In this document: one piece after another, positions 1 to 10,140 of the stretch
How positions within the stretch are numbered: the stretch's first letter is position 1
Layout of the letters: the number at the start of each line of letters is the position of its first letter
Assembly: GCA_024291935.2 (NCBI GenBank)
Contig: CM044309.1
Location: 101,519,628 to 101,583,627 of the forward strand
Direction of reading: 5' to 3'
DNA: 64,000 nt
Source of the DNA: Okapia johnstoni
Taxonomy: Eukaryota > Chordata > Mammalia > Artiodactyla > Giraffidae
The notes under the pieces: generated by a model
Databases searched by the model: none
What the model saw: the letters and a program-made list of their open reading frames with translations, nothing else
What the model was told of the DNA's origin: nothing
Position numbers and translations under genes: made by a program

Positions 1-440
1 CTCCTGGAAGTAAAACTCAAAAAGGTGTGGGGACTTCCTTATGACTGGCACTCCCTGAAGTTTTTGACTCTCATATTTGCCTACACTGAGCCTCCAGCAA
101 TTTGTAAGTTACAGTTCAGGTTTTCCTATCCTGGTACTGGTTCCTGCAGAGGTTCTGCTCACAGTTTTCCTGCTCTGTCTTGTATATTCTGATTCTCTGT
201 GTCCACCTGTCTGCCTCTCCAACTTTGGGGTAGCAGTTTTCCCTGTGATCTCCCTTCATTTACAAATAAATGAAACTTGTTAATTTTTGTTTGTTTGGCT
301 TTTCTCTTATTGTTAGGAATAAGCGGTAATTTCCAAGTTCCTTACATGCCAGACCAAATTTCCCCATTTATTTCAAAGTGACCTTTTATAGCCTTCAGAA
401 ATCTGGGATCCAGTTTAATTTCATTCCTAGTATTTGGTTG
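1..440. other. No gene; possible unrecognised old interspersed repeat
   Basis: No coding exon is visible: the one open frame (77-283) has no recognisable domain. The style of the sequence, including the stretch around 290-350, resembles an old mammalian interspersed repeat (possibly L1 untranslated sequence), but I cannot name it with confidence. Confidence 0.25.
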
Positions 441-598
441 TCTCTTTAATTTTCTTTAAGCTAGAATAATCACCCTCCCTTTTTTGTTTTATTGTTTGGT
501 CCTTAAAACATTGAAACTTTTGGAGTTCAGGACAATTGTGTTGTGAAGTAACCCATATTTTAGAATTATTTACTCATGTACAGACATAGGTTAAGTAT
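441..598 (-). repeat. Old L1-class fragment, left part (antisense)
   Basis: The T-rich stretch followed by the segment near 528-590 resembles the antisense untranslated region of old mammalian L1/HAL1-type elements. The same family seems to resume at 2686-3030, which suggests the BovB copies at 600-2668 landed inside one older element. The match is weak and recalled by eye. Confidence 0.3.
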
Positions 599-599
599 A

Positions 600-1335
600 T
601 GGTAAGAGTATTTGTTGTTTTTGTTGTTCAGCTTCTAAGTCATGTCCAACTTTTTGTGACCCTATGGACCACAGCACATCAGGCTCTTCTGTCCCCCACT
701 ATCTCCCAGACTTTGCTCAAATTAATGTTTATTGAGTCAGTGATGCTATCTAGCCATCTCATCCTCTGCCATCCACTTTTTTTGTTGCCTTCAATCTTTC
801 CAAGAATTAGAGTTTTTTCCCAGTGAGTCGGCTCTTCACATCAAGTGACCAAAGTTTGGAGGTTCAGCTTCAGCATCAATCCTTCCAATAAATATTCAGA
901 ATTGATTTCCTTTAGGGTTGACTGGTTTGATCTCCTTGCTGTTCAAGGGACTCTCAAGCACCACAATTCAAAAGCATCAATTCTTTGGACTTGGCCTTCA
1001 TCATGGTCCAACTCTCACATCTGTACATAACTACTGGAAAAACCATAGCTTTGACTATACGGTTATTTGTTGGCAAGGTAATGTCTCTGCTTTGTAATAC
1101 GCTGTCTAGATTTGTCACAGCTCTAGTATTCCCATCTCTTTAAGAATTTTTCACAGTTTTTTGTGATCCACACAAAGTCTTTAGCATAGTCAGTGAAGCA
1201 GAAGCAGATGTTTTTCTGGAATTCCCTTGCTTTCTCCATGATCCAACAAATGTTGGCAATTTGATCTCTGGTTCCTCTGCCTTTTCTAAACCCAATTCGT
1301 ACATCTGAAAGTTCTTGGTTCACGTACTGCCAAAT
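600..1335 (-). mobile_element. BovB (RTE-class) LINE fragment, antisense, internally deleted
   Basis: Read on the minus strand this is the 3' part of BovB. The 3' terminus lies at about 600-660, with the conserved 'aagtcatgtccaac' motif seen in reverse in every BovB tail here. It runs through the endonuclease/RT-derived 3' region to a reverse-transcriptase segment at 1123-1323. The RT segment is joined directly to the 3' region near 1123-1127, so roughly half a kilobase of the RT C-terminal portion is missing compared with the copy at 1512-2668. It is 5'-truncated at about 1335. BovB encodes one polyprotein with an apurinic-type endonuclease and an RT; this copy cannot make it. Confidence 0.92.
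1123..1323 (-). pseudogene. BovB reverse-transcriptase remnant
   Basis: A 66-codon frame contains the BovB RT signature 'GFRKGRGTRDQIANI' followed by a damaged form of the first palm-motif region: the usual DYAKAFD reads DYAKDF. It stops at the deletion junction near 1123. Only the N-terminal palm region survives and the YADD catalytic box is absent, so the product would be inactive. This is an internal part of the BovB copy at 600-1335. Confidence 0.8.
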
Positions 1336-1511
1336 CCATATTATATAAGCAGTATTATATGTTTCCCATCTTTGCTAAATTTAATACTTGGTGTCCACAA
1401 GATCTGTCTATTATAAAAATACATTTTCAGTTATGTAATTAATAGACATTCTGTGGTAATACTTTAAGTCTGTGAATATTCTATTCCCCAACAACCATCT
1501 ACCCTATGGTT

Positions 1512-2653
1512 TTCAGGAACCAGAGATCAAATTGTCAACATCCGATGAATCATCGAAAAAGCAAGAGTACCACAAAAACATCTATTTCTGCTTCATTGAC
1601 TATGCCAAAGCCTTTGACTGTGTGAATCACAATAAACTGTGGAAAATTCTGAAAGAGATGGGAATACCAGACCACCTGACCTGCCTCTTGAGAAACCTGT
1701 ATGCAGGTCAAGAAGCAACAGTTAGAACTGGACATGGAACAACAGACTGGTTCCAAGTAGGAAAAGGAGTACGTCAAGGCTGTATATTGTCACCCTGCTT
1801 CTTTAATTTATATGCAGAGTACATCATGAGAAATGCTGGGCTGGAGGAAGCACAAGCTGGAATCAAGATTGCCAGGAGAAATATCAATAACCTCAAATAT
1901 GCAGATGACACCACCTTTATGGCAGAAAGTGAAGAAGAGCCTCTTGATGAAAGTGAAAGAAGAGAGTGAAAACGTTGGCTTAAAGCTCAACATTCAGAAA
2001 ACTAAGATCATGGCATCTGGTCCTATCACTTCATGGCAGATAGATGGGGAAACAGTGGAAACAGTGGCTGACTTTATTTTTCTGGGCTCCAAAATTACTG
2101 CAGATGGTGACTGAAGCCATGAAATTAAAAGATGTTTACTCCTTGGAAGGAAAGCTGTGACCAACCTAGATAGCATATTAAAAAGCAGAGATATTAATTG
2201 CCAACAAAGATCCATCTAGTCAAGGCTATGGTTTTTTCAGTGGTCATGTATGGATGTGAGAGTTGGACTATAAAGAAAGCTGAGCGCCGAAGAATTGATG
2301 CTTTTGAACTGTGGTGTTGGAGAAGACTCTTGAAAGTCCCTTGGACTGCAAGGAGATCCAGCCAGTCCATCCTAAAGGAAATCAGTTCTGGGTGTTCATT
2401 GGAAGGACTGATGTTGAAGCTGAAGCTCCAGTACTTTGGCCACCTGATGCGAAGAGCTGACTCATTGGAAAAAACGCTGATGCTGGGAAAGATTGAGGGC
2501 AGGAGGAGAAGGGGACGAGAGGATGAGATGGCTGGATGGCATCACAGGCTCGATGGACATGGGTTTGCATGGACGCAGGGAATTAGTGATGGACAGGGAG
2601 GCCTGGCGTGCTGCAGTTCATGGGGTTGCAAAGAGTCGGACACAACTGAGTGA
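1512..2653 (+). pseudogene. BovB reverse transcriptase, broken into three frames
   Basis: Three consecutive frame blocks carry the RT. Block one (to 1969) contains IDYAKAFDC, RQGCILSP and the catalytic YADD box (codons at 1898-1909). A short deletion near 1938 shifts frame into block two (about 1930-2114; KLNIQKTKIMASGPITSWQIDGE, split here as LKLNIQKTKIMASG). That block ends at a TGA at 2112-2114, where related copies have a cysteine codon. A further shift near 2195 opens block three (to 2653), with the C-terminal MYGCESWTIKKAE and YFGHLMRRADSLEKT motifs. Catalytic residues persist, but the frameshifts, the stop and the missing N-terminus make it nonfunctional. Confidence 0.88.
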
Positions 2654-2668
2654 CTGAACTGAACTGAA
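1512..2668 (+). mobile_element. BovB LINE, sense, 5'-truncated with intact 3' end
   Basis: The sequence follows BovB from the RT domain to the canonical terminus with its repeated 'actga' ending at 2650-2668. It begins abruptly at about 1512 within the codons for the GTRDQIANI motif, so the 5' UTR, endonuclease domain and start of the RT are missing, which is typical of 5' truncation during target-primed reverse transcription. It lies head to head with the antisense copy at 600-1335, about 176 bases away. Confidence 0.94.
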
Positions 2669-2685
2669 AATCACTTATTAAAGTT

Positions 2686-3030
2686 TGTAAAATGGTGATT
2701 TTCTAATTCTATCCTTCTTCTACATTTATTGTAAAGGATAACTGCCCCCCTTTATTGCTTTCCCCTTCTCCCTATATCATCATGGATTCAGAGACTTTTT
2801 TGTTCTGTTTATTCATTTTTTTTTTTTGCTCAAATTGTCTCCAGTTCAGCTACTGAATATCCTTTGAAGCTAGTTCTGTGGCTTCCTGTGTCCTTTTGAC
2901 ATGATCTCATTAATCTTTGAGCACTTTCTTTCTGGCACAATAAGACATCTCAGGTTCACCTTGTACTTTCTCTGCCCCAGCTTTGGAAACAGCCAAGCCT
3001 GGAATATTATTTAGAAACCAAGTTCTGGGA
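2686..3030 (-). repeat. Old L1-class (L1M/HAL1-type) fragment, antisense
   Basis: The segment has the familiar order of an old mammalian L1-type untranslated region: a 'aaaatggtgattttctaa' motif at the left, a 'gctcaaattgtctccag' motif near 2829, 'ccttttgacatgatc' near 2894 and 'tttagaaaccaagttctggg' near 3012. Divergence from the remembered consensus is high. It continues the relic seen left of the BovB pair. Confidence 0.5.
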
Positions 3031-3288
3031 CACAGATGATGCCACTTTTGGACACAGGCATCAAACAGTTTATCCTACAACTCTCCAAGCCGAAGTCCTG
3101 TGCATGCTACCAAAAGCATGCTTCCCCACACAGTTCCACCCATGTCTCCATATCACTGCCACCACCCGTTTATCCCCACAGGTCTGGTTTCTGCAAAAAC
3201 CTCTGTACAAGTCTCCTTGCCTCCAGCCTCTTTATCTTCAAACCCACCCAGAACATGACTTTTACAACATGGTGAAGGGAAAAGTGGG

Positions 3289-3520
3289 CTTCCCAGGTGG
3301 TGCTAGTGGTAAAGAACCTGCCTGCTAATGCAGGAGACATAACAGATGTGGGTTCAATCCCCGGGTGGGGCAAGATCCCCTGGAGGAGGGCATGGCAACC
3401 CACTTCAGTATTCTTGCCTGGAGAATCCCATGGAAAGGAGAGCCTGGCAGGCTAAAGTTCATAGAGTCACAAAGAGTCAGATATGACTGAAGCCACTGAG
3501 CACGCATGCTCTCTTGCACA
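3289..3520 (+). mobile_element. Bov-tA SINE, sense
   Basis: The tRNA-derived head ('ggtggtgctagtggtaaag') is followed by the BovB-derived BovA body ('ccactgagcacgcatgc' at the end). Near-identical 14-base flanks at 3275-3288 and 3521-3534 (12 of 14 matching) look like the target-site duplication. The second flank abuts the MIR at 3535. Confidence 0.9.
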
Positions 3521-3534
3521 AAGGAAAAAGTAGG

Positions 3535-3690
3535 CTTTGGAGTCATACAGGCCAAAACACTGAGCCCAGCTCAACTTCACCACCAACTGCAAAACACTGG
3601 GTAAATTAGTAAGCTTTTCTGAGTCTCAGTTTCCTCATGTGAAAAGTAGAGGTAAGAGTACTTACCTTACAAGTGAAAATTAGACAAAAG
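3535..3690 (+). repeat. MIR SINE, sense
   Basis: The MIR core order is readable: a 'ggagtcatacaggcc' head, then the signature 'gagtctcagtttcctcatgtg' near 3621, then the 'taagagtacttacctt' tail. It is divergent, as expected for this mammal-wide family. Confidence 0.75.
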
Positions 3691-4355
3691 AAATATACCC
3701 TAGCCACATCCATGAAAACCATCTCAGCACTCAGCCTCTTCTGCAAAACCTACTCCACCCATGGCCATTGAAAGGAGAAACTCCTCCAGTAGATTACAGC
3801 TGAGTGAGCTGGGAGGGGTTGCATGATGAGAAAGAGAGAGAAAACAGAAGTTAGTATTAGTCAATGAAGCTAAAATGAAATAAAAATTGGTGGCATCTAA
3901 TCAAAGATTAGTGCATAGAAGAAGTTGCACAAAGGGGAGAAGACTGGAGAAGCATCATGTCTTGCCTCTCTGCCTGTGGTTGGTCACCGGCCCGCCCCTC
4001 CTTCTGGAGGACTTGCACTCTTCAATCACCTCCCTCCAGTATATTCAGTCTTTTCCTTTATATTAGCTCTAACTTAAAATCATAAAATCACATTTACCAT
4101 TTCTGCCTCTTTGAAAAACATCTTTCCTGAATTCAGGGATTCTTCCCAGTAGAGCATTCAGAAAGTGTAGTCCATGGTCCCTAGCTACGCTTTCTATAAC
4201 TCAATGAAACTCCTGTTAAGCTTACCACTTACTTCTATATTGTTCCAACTGGTTTGCATTTCTGTTTTATTTTACTGGACCACTACTTTTTGTTTTCCTC
4301 TTACCTCTCTGACAGCCCCCAATCTACCTCACAATTTATTCTTTCTCTGTTTGAC
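3691..4355. other. No gene or clear repeat
   Basis: Mixed-composition sequence with a pyrimidine-rich right half. A 133-codon frame at 4174-4575 overlaps the L2-like stretch and has no recognisable protein features, so it is not called. Confidence 0.5.
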
Positions 4356-4359
4356 CCAC

Positions 4360-5740
4360 CTATGTCAGTATGTCCCCAGGGATGTACCCTTCAGTAACCT
4401 GGGTTTACTCTTCTCACCCTACCCCTGGATGAGCTTCCTCACACCAAGGCCTAAGGTTACCACCTTTAGATCCATTACTCCCACATCTTCATCTCTGATC
4501 CACAAGTCTGCTGAATTCTTGACCCCTATGTCCAGCCTACCTCCAGACTATCTCCACTTGGAGACCCTTAAATAAATCAGTCACTGTGTCCAAATTGAAC
4601 TCACCATCTTTTGTCAAATTTTCTAATCACTATCATTAACTCAGTCAGTCATACCAGAAGGCCAAGAATCACCCTGAATTCCTGCTTACATCCACTGTTG
4701 ACATCTTGAAGATCCTCCCATCCCGGTCTCTCTCAAATATTCTTCCTCTGGACTTCATCACTCCTGCCTTCTCAGGCTCCCATCACAGTCTGTCTGGCAT
4801 ACTGGTCTCTCAGCCCCTAGTTGGCACCTCTATTCTCTATTTACTTTTGAAAGGGAGGAGGGTCTCTAGAAAACAGATTTGATTATGTCACTACTCTGCT
4901 GAAAATTCTTCCGTTTCCACCATTGAGTAAATCTTAAAATTCTTAGCCAAGACCTTGCCAGACCCTGATTACCAGCCTCATCATTATCTCCTTCTAACTG
5001 TGCAGAATTCTTTTCAGTGTTGTGCCTTCCCCTGGGCTATTCCTTTTCATAGAATTCCCTCCTTGTTTCCATCCCTGTTTGTCTGCTGCTGCTGCTGCTG
5101 CTGCTGCTAAGTCACTTCAGTTGTGTCCGACTCTGTGTGATCCCATAGATGGCAGCCCACCAGGCTCCCCCGTCCCTGGGATTCTCCAGGCAAGAACACT
5201 GGAGTGGGTTGCTATTTCCTTCTCCAATGCATGAAAGTGAAAAGTGAAAGTGAAGTCATTCAGTTGTGTCTGACTCTTAGCGACCCCATGGACTGCAGCC
5301 TACCAGGCTCCTCTGTCCATGGGATTTTCTAGGCAAGAGTACTGGAGTGGGTTGCCATTGCCTTCTCCACCCTGTTTGTCTAAAAAACTCCTAATAGTAA
5401 TCTTTTAAAATCACAAGTCAGATCATATCACAGAGACACGTCACTTTTTCAGATCTGCTGGTGGACTTCTGTGGTCAAGTTCAAACCCATTATCCAGTTT
5501 AGGTCTTCCAGGATCCAGCCTAGCCTTCTTCTATAACCTCATTTCCTTCCCTTGCTACTCCCACCACTGTGGTCTCCTTCCTAGTCTTTGACCACAAGCA
5601 GCTTTATTCACCTAATATTTGGACTAGCTGTTCCCAGTTCCCAGATTCCTCCTGCCAATCTTTACAAGGTCAGTTTCTTATTATCATTCAGGTTTCACTC
5701 AAATGTTAGCCTCAAAGGAATTTTATTTCCTGTAGCATTA
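4360..5740 (+). repeat. L2 LINE relic, sense, split by Bov-A2
   Basis: The pyrimidine-rich L2-type 3' region is recognisable in order: 'ccaaattgaactcaccatc' near 4590, 'gattatgtcactactctgctgaaa' near 4880, 'cagaccctgattacc' near 4960, and beyond the Bov-A2 'cagatcatatcacagag' and 'ttcaggtttcactcaaatg' near 5690. It is old and divergent; boundaries are approximate. The Bov-A2 insertion at 5085-5369 carries a clean duplication of L2 sequence. Confidence 0.6.
5085..5369 (-). mobile_element. Bov-A2 dimeric SINE, antisense
   Basis: Two BovA units in tandem lie between a (GCT)8 tract at 5085-5108, which is the (AGC)n tail on the minus strand, and the 'ccattgccttctcc' head at 5356-5369. The linker 'gaaagtgaaaagtgaaag' near 5233 is diagnostic of Bov-A2. 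A perfect 12-base TSD (ccctgtttgtct) sits at 5073-5084 and 5370-5381. Confidence 0.96.
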
Positions 5741-5748
5741 AACAAAAC

Positions 5749-5782
5749 AACACACACACACACACGTTTTAAAAAAAAAAAC
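5749..5782 (+). repeat. (CA)n microsatellite and adjacent A-run
   Basis: A run of about eight CA units (5749-5765) is followed by a 12-base A-run at 5771-5782. It is a likely polymorphic simple repeat. Confidence 0.85.
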
Positions 5783-6630
5783 TCTAAAAGCCCAGCATTA
5801 AAAGACTTTCTTAGTTTGGCTCTAACATTTTCAGGTTTATCTTCAACTACTCTCCCTCACCGGCTACTTTCAGCCAATCTGGACTCTCTTCAGCTCTCGT
5901 GCCTCTGTCTTTGTTTGTGTGTAACATCTAGACCTGTAGCAATCCTGCTCCTTCTGTATTTTGTCTCCCTTTCTCTGTCTCCCAGATAAAACCTTATATG
6001 ATCACCCCTGTTGGCCATATCGCTTCATGTTCTGAACTGTTGAATTCCTCATCTTGAGTGTCAGAGGAACCTCAAGTTCAGCGTCTCTAGGATGGAACAT
6101 TTCATCTTTCCCAAGCAGTCCTATTCTTCATCGGTGTTATAACTCCCAGTGAAGATGCCACCACCCATTGTAACCTTTGTCAGAAACCTAAGCATGGATT
6201 GAGGTTTCTTTCAGTCACTTCCTAATTGTTCAGAGTCTTGATAAGTTCACTTCCAAAGTTACCTAAATAATCTCCTAAACATTTTGCTTCTCCAAATGCG
6301 TTTTTTCTGCCCTGTTACTATTGTTGATTCTCTCCAGGTTTTCTCCACCTCTTCCTTCACCGTGCTGAAGCCCTGACGCTCTGCTCCCTCCCAAGCCTTC
6401 CCTCAGCTGTCTGCCTGCAGAGTGCTTGTTCTGGAATGGAGCCCTGACCATCGCCCTCCACTGTTTTGCTCAACACCTATCAGTGGCTCATTATTAGTGT
6501 GGTGCACAAGGCCACTCTTACCTCTTTCACGTTTTCTGAAAAACAAATGCATTTATTTCTCCCACATCATAGGTACACACACCAAGTCATTCTGTTCAGA
6601 CTGTTTCCTCTGCCTCGATGTCTTCCCTTG
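5783..6630. other. No gene or clear repeat
   Basis: Pyrimidine-rich, low-complexity-leaning unique sequence. The overlapping open frames at 6422-6753 run into the BovB fragment at 6632 and lack any recognisable domain. Faint L2-like phrases may be present but are not secure. Confidence 0.45.
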
Positions 6631-6631
6631 T

Positions 6632-7006
6632 TGTTGGTCAGTTGCTCAGTCTTGTCTGACTCTTTGGAATCCCACAGACTGCAGCCCACCAGACTTCCCT
6701 GTCCTTCACTATCTCCTGGAGTTTGCTCAAGTTCACATCCATTGAGTCAGTGATGCCGTCCGATCATTTCATCCTCTGTTTCCCTCTTTGCCTCTTGCCC
6801 TCAATCTTTCCTAGCATCAGGATCTTTTGCAATGAGTCAGCTCTTCACATCAGGTGGTGAAGTATTGAAGCTTCAGCATCAATCTCACATCTGTACATGA
6901 CTACTGGAAAAATCATAGCTTTGACTATATGAATCTTTGTTGGCAAAGTGATGTCTCTGCTTTTTAATACACTGTCTATGTTTGTCATAGCTTTTCATCC
7001 AAGGAG
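6632..7006 (-). mobile_element. BovB 3'-end fragment, antisense, internally deleted
   Basis: The minus strand reads as the BovB 3' region: tail at 6632-6680, then 'gagtcagtgatgccgtcc', then 'gagtcagctcttcacatc', ending in 'tttcatccaaggagcaag'. Sequence between the 'cttcagcatcaat' and 'ctcacatctgtacatgac' motifs (junction near 6880) is missing about 100 bases relative to longer copies such as 30901-32445. It is noncoding. Confidence 0.9.
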
Positions 7007-7201
7007 CAAGTGTCCCAACTCTTCACAGCCCCATGGACTGTGGCCTGCCAGGCTCCTCTGTCCATGGCATTTTCCAGGCAGGAACACTGGAGTTCCCCAC
7101 TCCAGTGGATCTTCCTAATCCAGGGATCGAAACTGCATGTTTTGTGTCTCCTACATTGTCAGGTGAATTATTTACCCTTAGAGCCACCTGGGAAGCCCCT
7201 C
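7007..7201 (-). mobile_element. Bov-tA SINE, antisense
   Basis: The BovA body is in reverse ('ccatggactgtggcctgcc') with the tRNA-derived head at the right ('gagccacctgggaagcccc' at 7182-7200). It directly abuts the BovB fragment, with no spacer. Confidence 0.9.
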
Positions 7202-7717
7202 ACCAAATAAATAACTCACCTCAAAACAGGAATTGTTTACTCATTTTGCCCTTATATTGCTAATAAAGGCAATATATTTTAATGAGGAAATTCAGATAAG
7301 CAAATGAAGAACATAAAAACCCCATTTGATAAACAATGCTTAGAGGTTTTCTACATTCAAATACAGGTTTTATAAAAGCGAAAACATGCTCTACATGTTA
7401 CTTTATAACTTGATTGGCTTTGCTTAAATGTATATCATGCATAACTTCCTATACCATTTAATATCATGCTTCAATATCACATTTTGATGTCTACATGGAC
7501 GTCTATTTTGTGGAAGTACTATGACTTACTTAATCAATCCCCTCTTGTTGGATATTCACATTACTTCCAATTTTATATAGTTATAAATGATACTGTGATA
7601 AATATTATCCTTATTGATGAAATTGTTTGAACATATGCTTAAATTTCCTTTATATAAATTTCTGAAGGTGTATTTGTTAAATCAAAACTATGCAACACTT
7701 TAAGGTTTTTATTCTTG

Positions 7718-7930
7718 GGGCTTCCCTGGTGGCTCAGTTGGTAAAGAATTTGCCCACAATACGGGAGACCCGGCTTTGATCCCTGGGTTGGGAAGATCCC
7801 ATGAAAAAAGGAATGGCAACCCACTCTAGTACTCTTGCATGGAGAATTCCATGGACAGAGGAGCCTGATGGGCTACAGTCCATGGGGTCTCAAAGAGTTG
7901 GACATAACTGATCAGCTAACACTTTCACTT
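7718..7930 (+). mobile_element. Bov-tA SINE, sense
   Basis: Head 'gcttccctggtggctcag' at 7720-7737, B-box region 'gctttgatccctggg', BovA body and a 'ctaacactttcacttt' tail. It sits inside the older L1-like relic. Confidence 0.93.
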
Positions 7931-8012
7931 TCCCTTCTTAAGGCTTTTAATGCAAACCACCAACTTTTTCTCAAAAAGGCTGTGGCAATAATTAAATGAA
8001 TCTTTCCAACTT

Positions 8013-8315
8013 GGCTTCCCTGATAGCTCAGCTGGTAAAGAATCCTCCTGCAATGCAGGAGACCCTGGTTCAATTCCTGGGTCAGGAAGATTCCCTGGAG
8101 AAGGGATAGGCTACCCACTCCAGTATTCTTGGGCTTCCTTTGTGGCTCAGCTGGTAAAGAATTTGCCTGCAATGCAGGAGACCTGGGTTCAATCCCTGGG
8201 TTGGGAAGATCCCCTGGACAAGGGAAAGGCTACCCACTCCAGTATTCTGGCCTAGAGAATTTCATGGACTGTATAGTCCATGGGGTCACAAAGAGTCAGA
8301 CATGACTTTCACTTT
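8013..8315 (+). mobile_element. Dimeric Bov-tA SINE (two tRNA-type heads), sense
   Basis: A first tRNA-type head ('gatagctcagctggtaaag') and a partial body ending at 'agtattcttg' (about 8131) are fused directly to a second head ('gcttcctttgtggctcag') and a body with a 'gtatagtccatgggg' deletion-type end. The flanks ctttccaactt (8002-8012) and ctttccgattt (8316-8326) match at 9 of 11 bases and look like the TSD, so the dimer inserted as one unit. The same architecture recurs at 47807-48114. Confidence 0.88.
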
Positions 8316-8577
8316 CTTTCCGATTTAGTGGGTAATATAGGGATCCTGTTTTTGTGTTGTTTCAAACTTTTCCACGTATTTGGTAATCATTTGCGTCATT
8401 TGTGAGTTTCCTTTTAGTGTTCTTTCCCATTTTTCTATTGGAGCGTTTAACTTTTGAAAAGTAATCTGAAAATATTTTTATAGCACTAAATTATATCATG
8501 TGATGAAAAATTTTGCCAGATTCTTGTTTACCTTTGAATTTTTCATGTGGTATTTTTGAATGTTAGAATGTACCTAG

Positions 8578-8793
8578 CACAGTCACTAGACTTAAGAACT
8601 GAAATGCCTATGCTTGAATCCAAGCCCTAACATGTGTAAGCTATGTAACCTTGAACAAGTTGCTTAACCTCTCTGTGTTTCAGTCCTCTTATTGATATAA
8701 TGGAAGTGATAACCGTGCCTATTTTTAGGATTGTGGTGAGGATTAAATGAGCTAACATATGAATGACATCTATGATAATGTTTGGCACATATT
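8578..8793 (+). repeat. MIR SINE, sense
   Basis: The MIR layout is clear: 'gcttgaatccaagccc' near 8610, 'tgtaaccttgaacaagttgc' near 8645, 'ctctgtgtttcagtcctc' near 8670 and 'gaggattaaatgagctaaca' near 8740. Its right end is interrupted by Bov-A2 at 8806. Confidence 0.85.
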
Positions 8794-8805
8794 AAGTACT
8801 ACATG

Positions 8806-9073
8806 GGAGAAGGCAATGGCACCCCACTCCAGTACTCTCACCTGGAAAATCCCATGGACGGAGGAGCCTGGTAGGCTGCAGTCCATGGGGTTTTGAAGAG
8901 TTGGACACAACTGAGCGACTTCACTTTCACGCATTGGAGAAGGAAATGGCAACCCACTCCAGTGTTCTTGCCTGGAGAATCCCAGGGACGGGGGAGCCTG
9001 GTGGACTGCCATCTATGGGGTCACACAGAGTTGGACACAACTGAAGTGACTTAGCAGCAGCAGCAGTAGCAGC
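8806..9073 (+). mobile_element. Bov-A2 dimeric SINE, sense
   Basis: Two BovA units are joined by the 'cttcactttcacgcattgg' linker, ending in an (AGC)n tail at about 9055-9073. A perfect 12-base TSD (aagtactacatg) is at 8794-8805 and 9074-9085. This is the sense counterpart of the copy at 5085-5369. Confidence 0.96.
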
Positions 9074-9085
9074 AAGTACTACATG

Positions 9086-10140
9086 ATAGCTAAGTTAAAT
9101 TAACAGTGGATTTGCTCAGGAGTCATCCATTTAGCAAGCCATACCTGAATTTCCATTTGAGTAAAATGCTACATATCTGTCCTTCTAGAGCACTGTTTTT
9201 AATACTACTAATTTTATAATAACATTTTTATGCCAGTCTTAATAGACAGGAAACTAAAATGGTGGTAAGGGATTGCATTGTATTTATCATTATATTTCCA
9301 GTGCCCTTCATATGCCTTCTGTGAACTGAACAATAGCTCTTCAGAACTACTCTGATGACACATATCTCACCTTTCTTTGAGTTATTATAGTATTTGTACT
9401 TAATTAGTTCTCCAGCCAGATCATTCACATTTAGGGGCAAACACTCATACCATTTTCTCTATATGACCAAGTTCTGTGTCTGAAATATATTAGACAATCA
9501 ACATATGGGGATCAAGAAAGAGAGGTTAGAAAGGAAGAAGGGAAAGGTTTAAAAAGGAAGAAAGGAAAGAAGAGAGGCTTTCATACAAGTACAATCACTT
9601 GCAGGTCCTTGTGATTCTCTCTTGGAAGATCATGCTTCTGATTACTGAGTCTGGTCTAGCAAGTCTGTGGTCCATCCTATGAGTCAAGTAGAGGGCCAGA
9701 AGCCCAAGCTCTAATAAACTGTGGGCATTTACTTAAGTCTGTGTCATTTTAGTCAACTATACCATTCTCAGGGCAAGTCCCCTCTCACTGCTTCCTTCCT
9801 TGTGCGGGTTTTCCCACTGAATCCCAGGGGAGTTCTGGGTCTGAGGGTGTGTGAATGGCTCATACACAACCCTGGTTTAAAGGCTTTCAGTTCACAGTGA
9901 TCCAGAGTATTGATTACGCTTGGGGTCTCAAGCCTATTGCTGGCCTAAGTCAAAACAGGTGTGAATCAAAGCATCTGTGTTTCTTCTACTGAAAATATCA
10001 GGTCTATGTTCAAAGCAATTTCATCATTGTAACAGCCAAATTAATCAAAAACTGATTTAAGTGATGAAGACTATCCTGGTAGCCAAAGATTGTGCATACG
10101 ATGGAAGCTCGTGGTTATTTCTATAGCCCATTTTTACATA
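9086..10140. other. No gene or clear repeat
   Basis: Unique-looking sequence with a purine-rich patch at 9505-9575 (aga/gaaag-type). I saw no exon-like frame, SINE or LINE in it. Confidence 0.5.

Larger units (their letters stand above)
7205..8577 (-). repeat. Old L1/HAL1-like relic, antisense, split by two SINEs
   Basis: The AT-rich segments at 7205-7717, 7931-8012 and 8316-8577 read as one old element once the SINEs at 7718-7930 and 8013-8315 are removed. They have the look of antisense L1/HAL1-type sequence (for example the 'ttataaatgatactgtgataaatatt' region near 7580). Family assignment is tentative. Confidence 0.4.

Noticed and set aside
1472..2653. Reverse-transcriptase gene as a possible domesticated or retron-like system
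   Set aside because: The motifs are those of BovB, the frames are broken by shifts and a stop, and the neighbouring sequence is ordinary repeat DNA.
4174..4575. 133-codon frame with hydrophobic stretches
   Set aside because: Pyrimidine-rich DNA translates to Leu/Ser/Phe-rich peptides. It overlaps L2-like sequence and has no signal or domain beyond composition.
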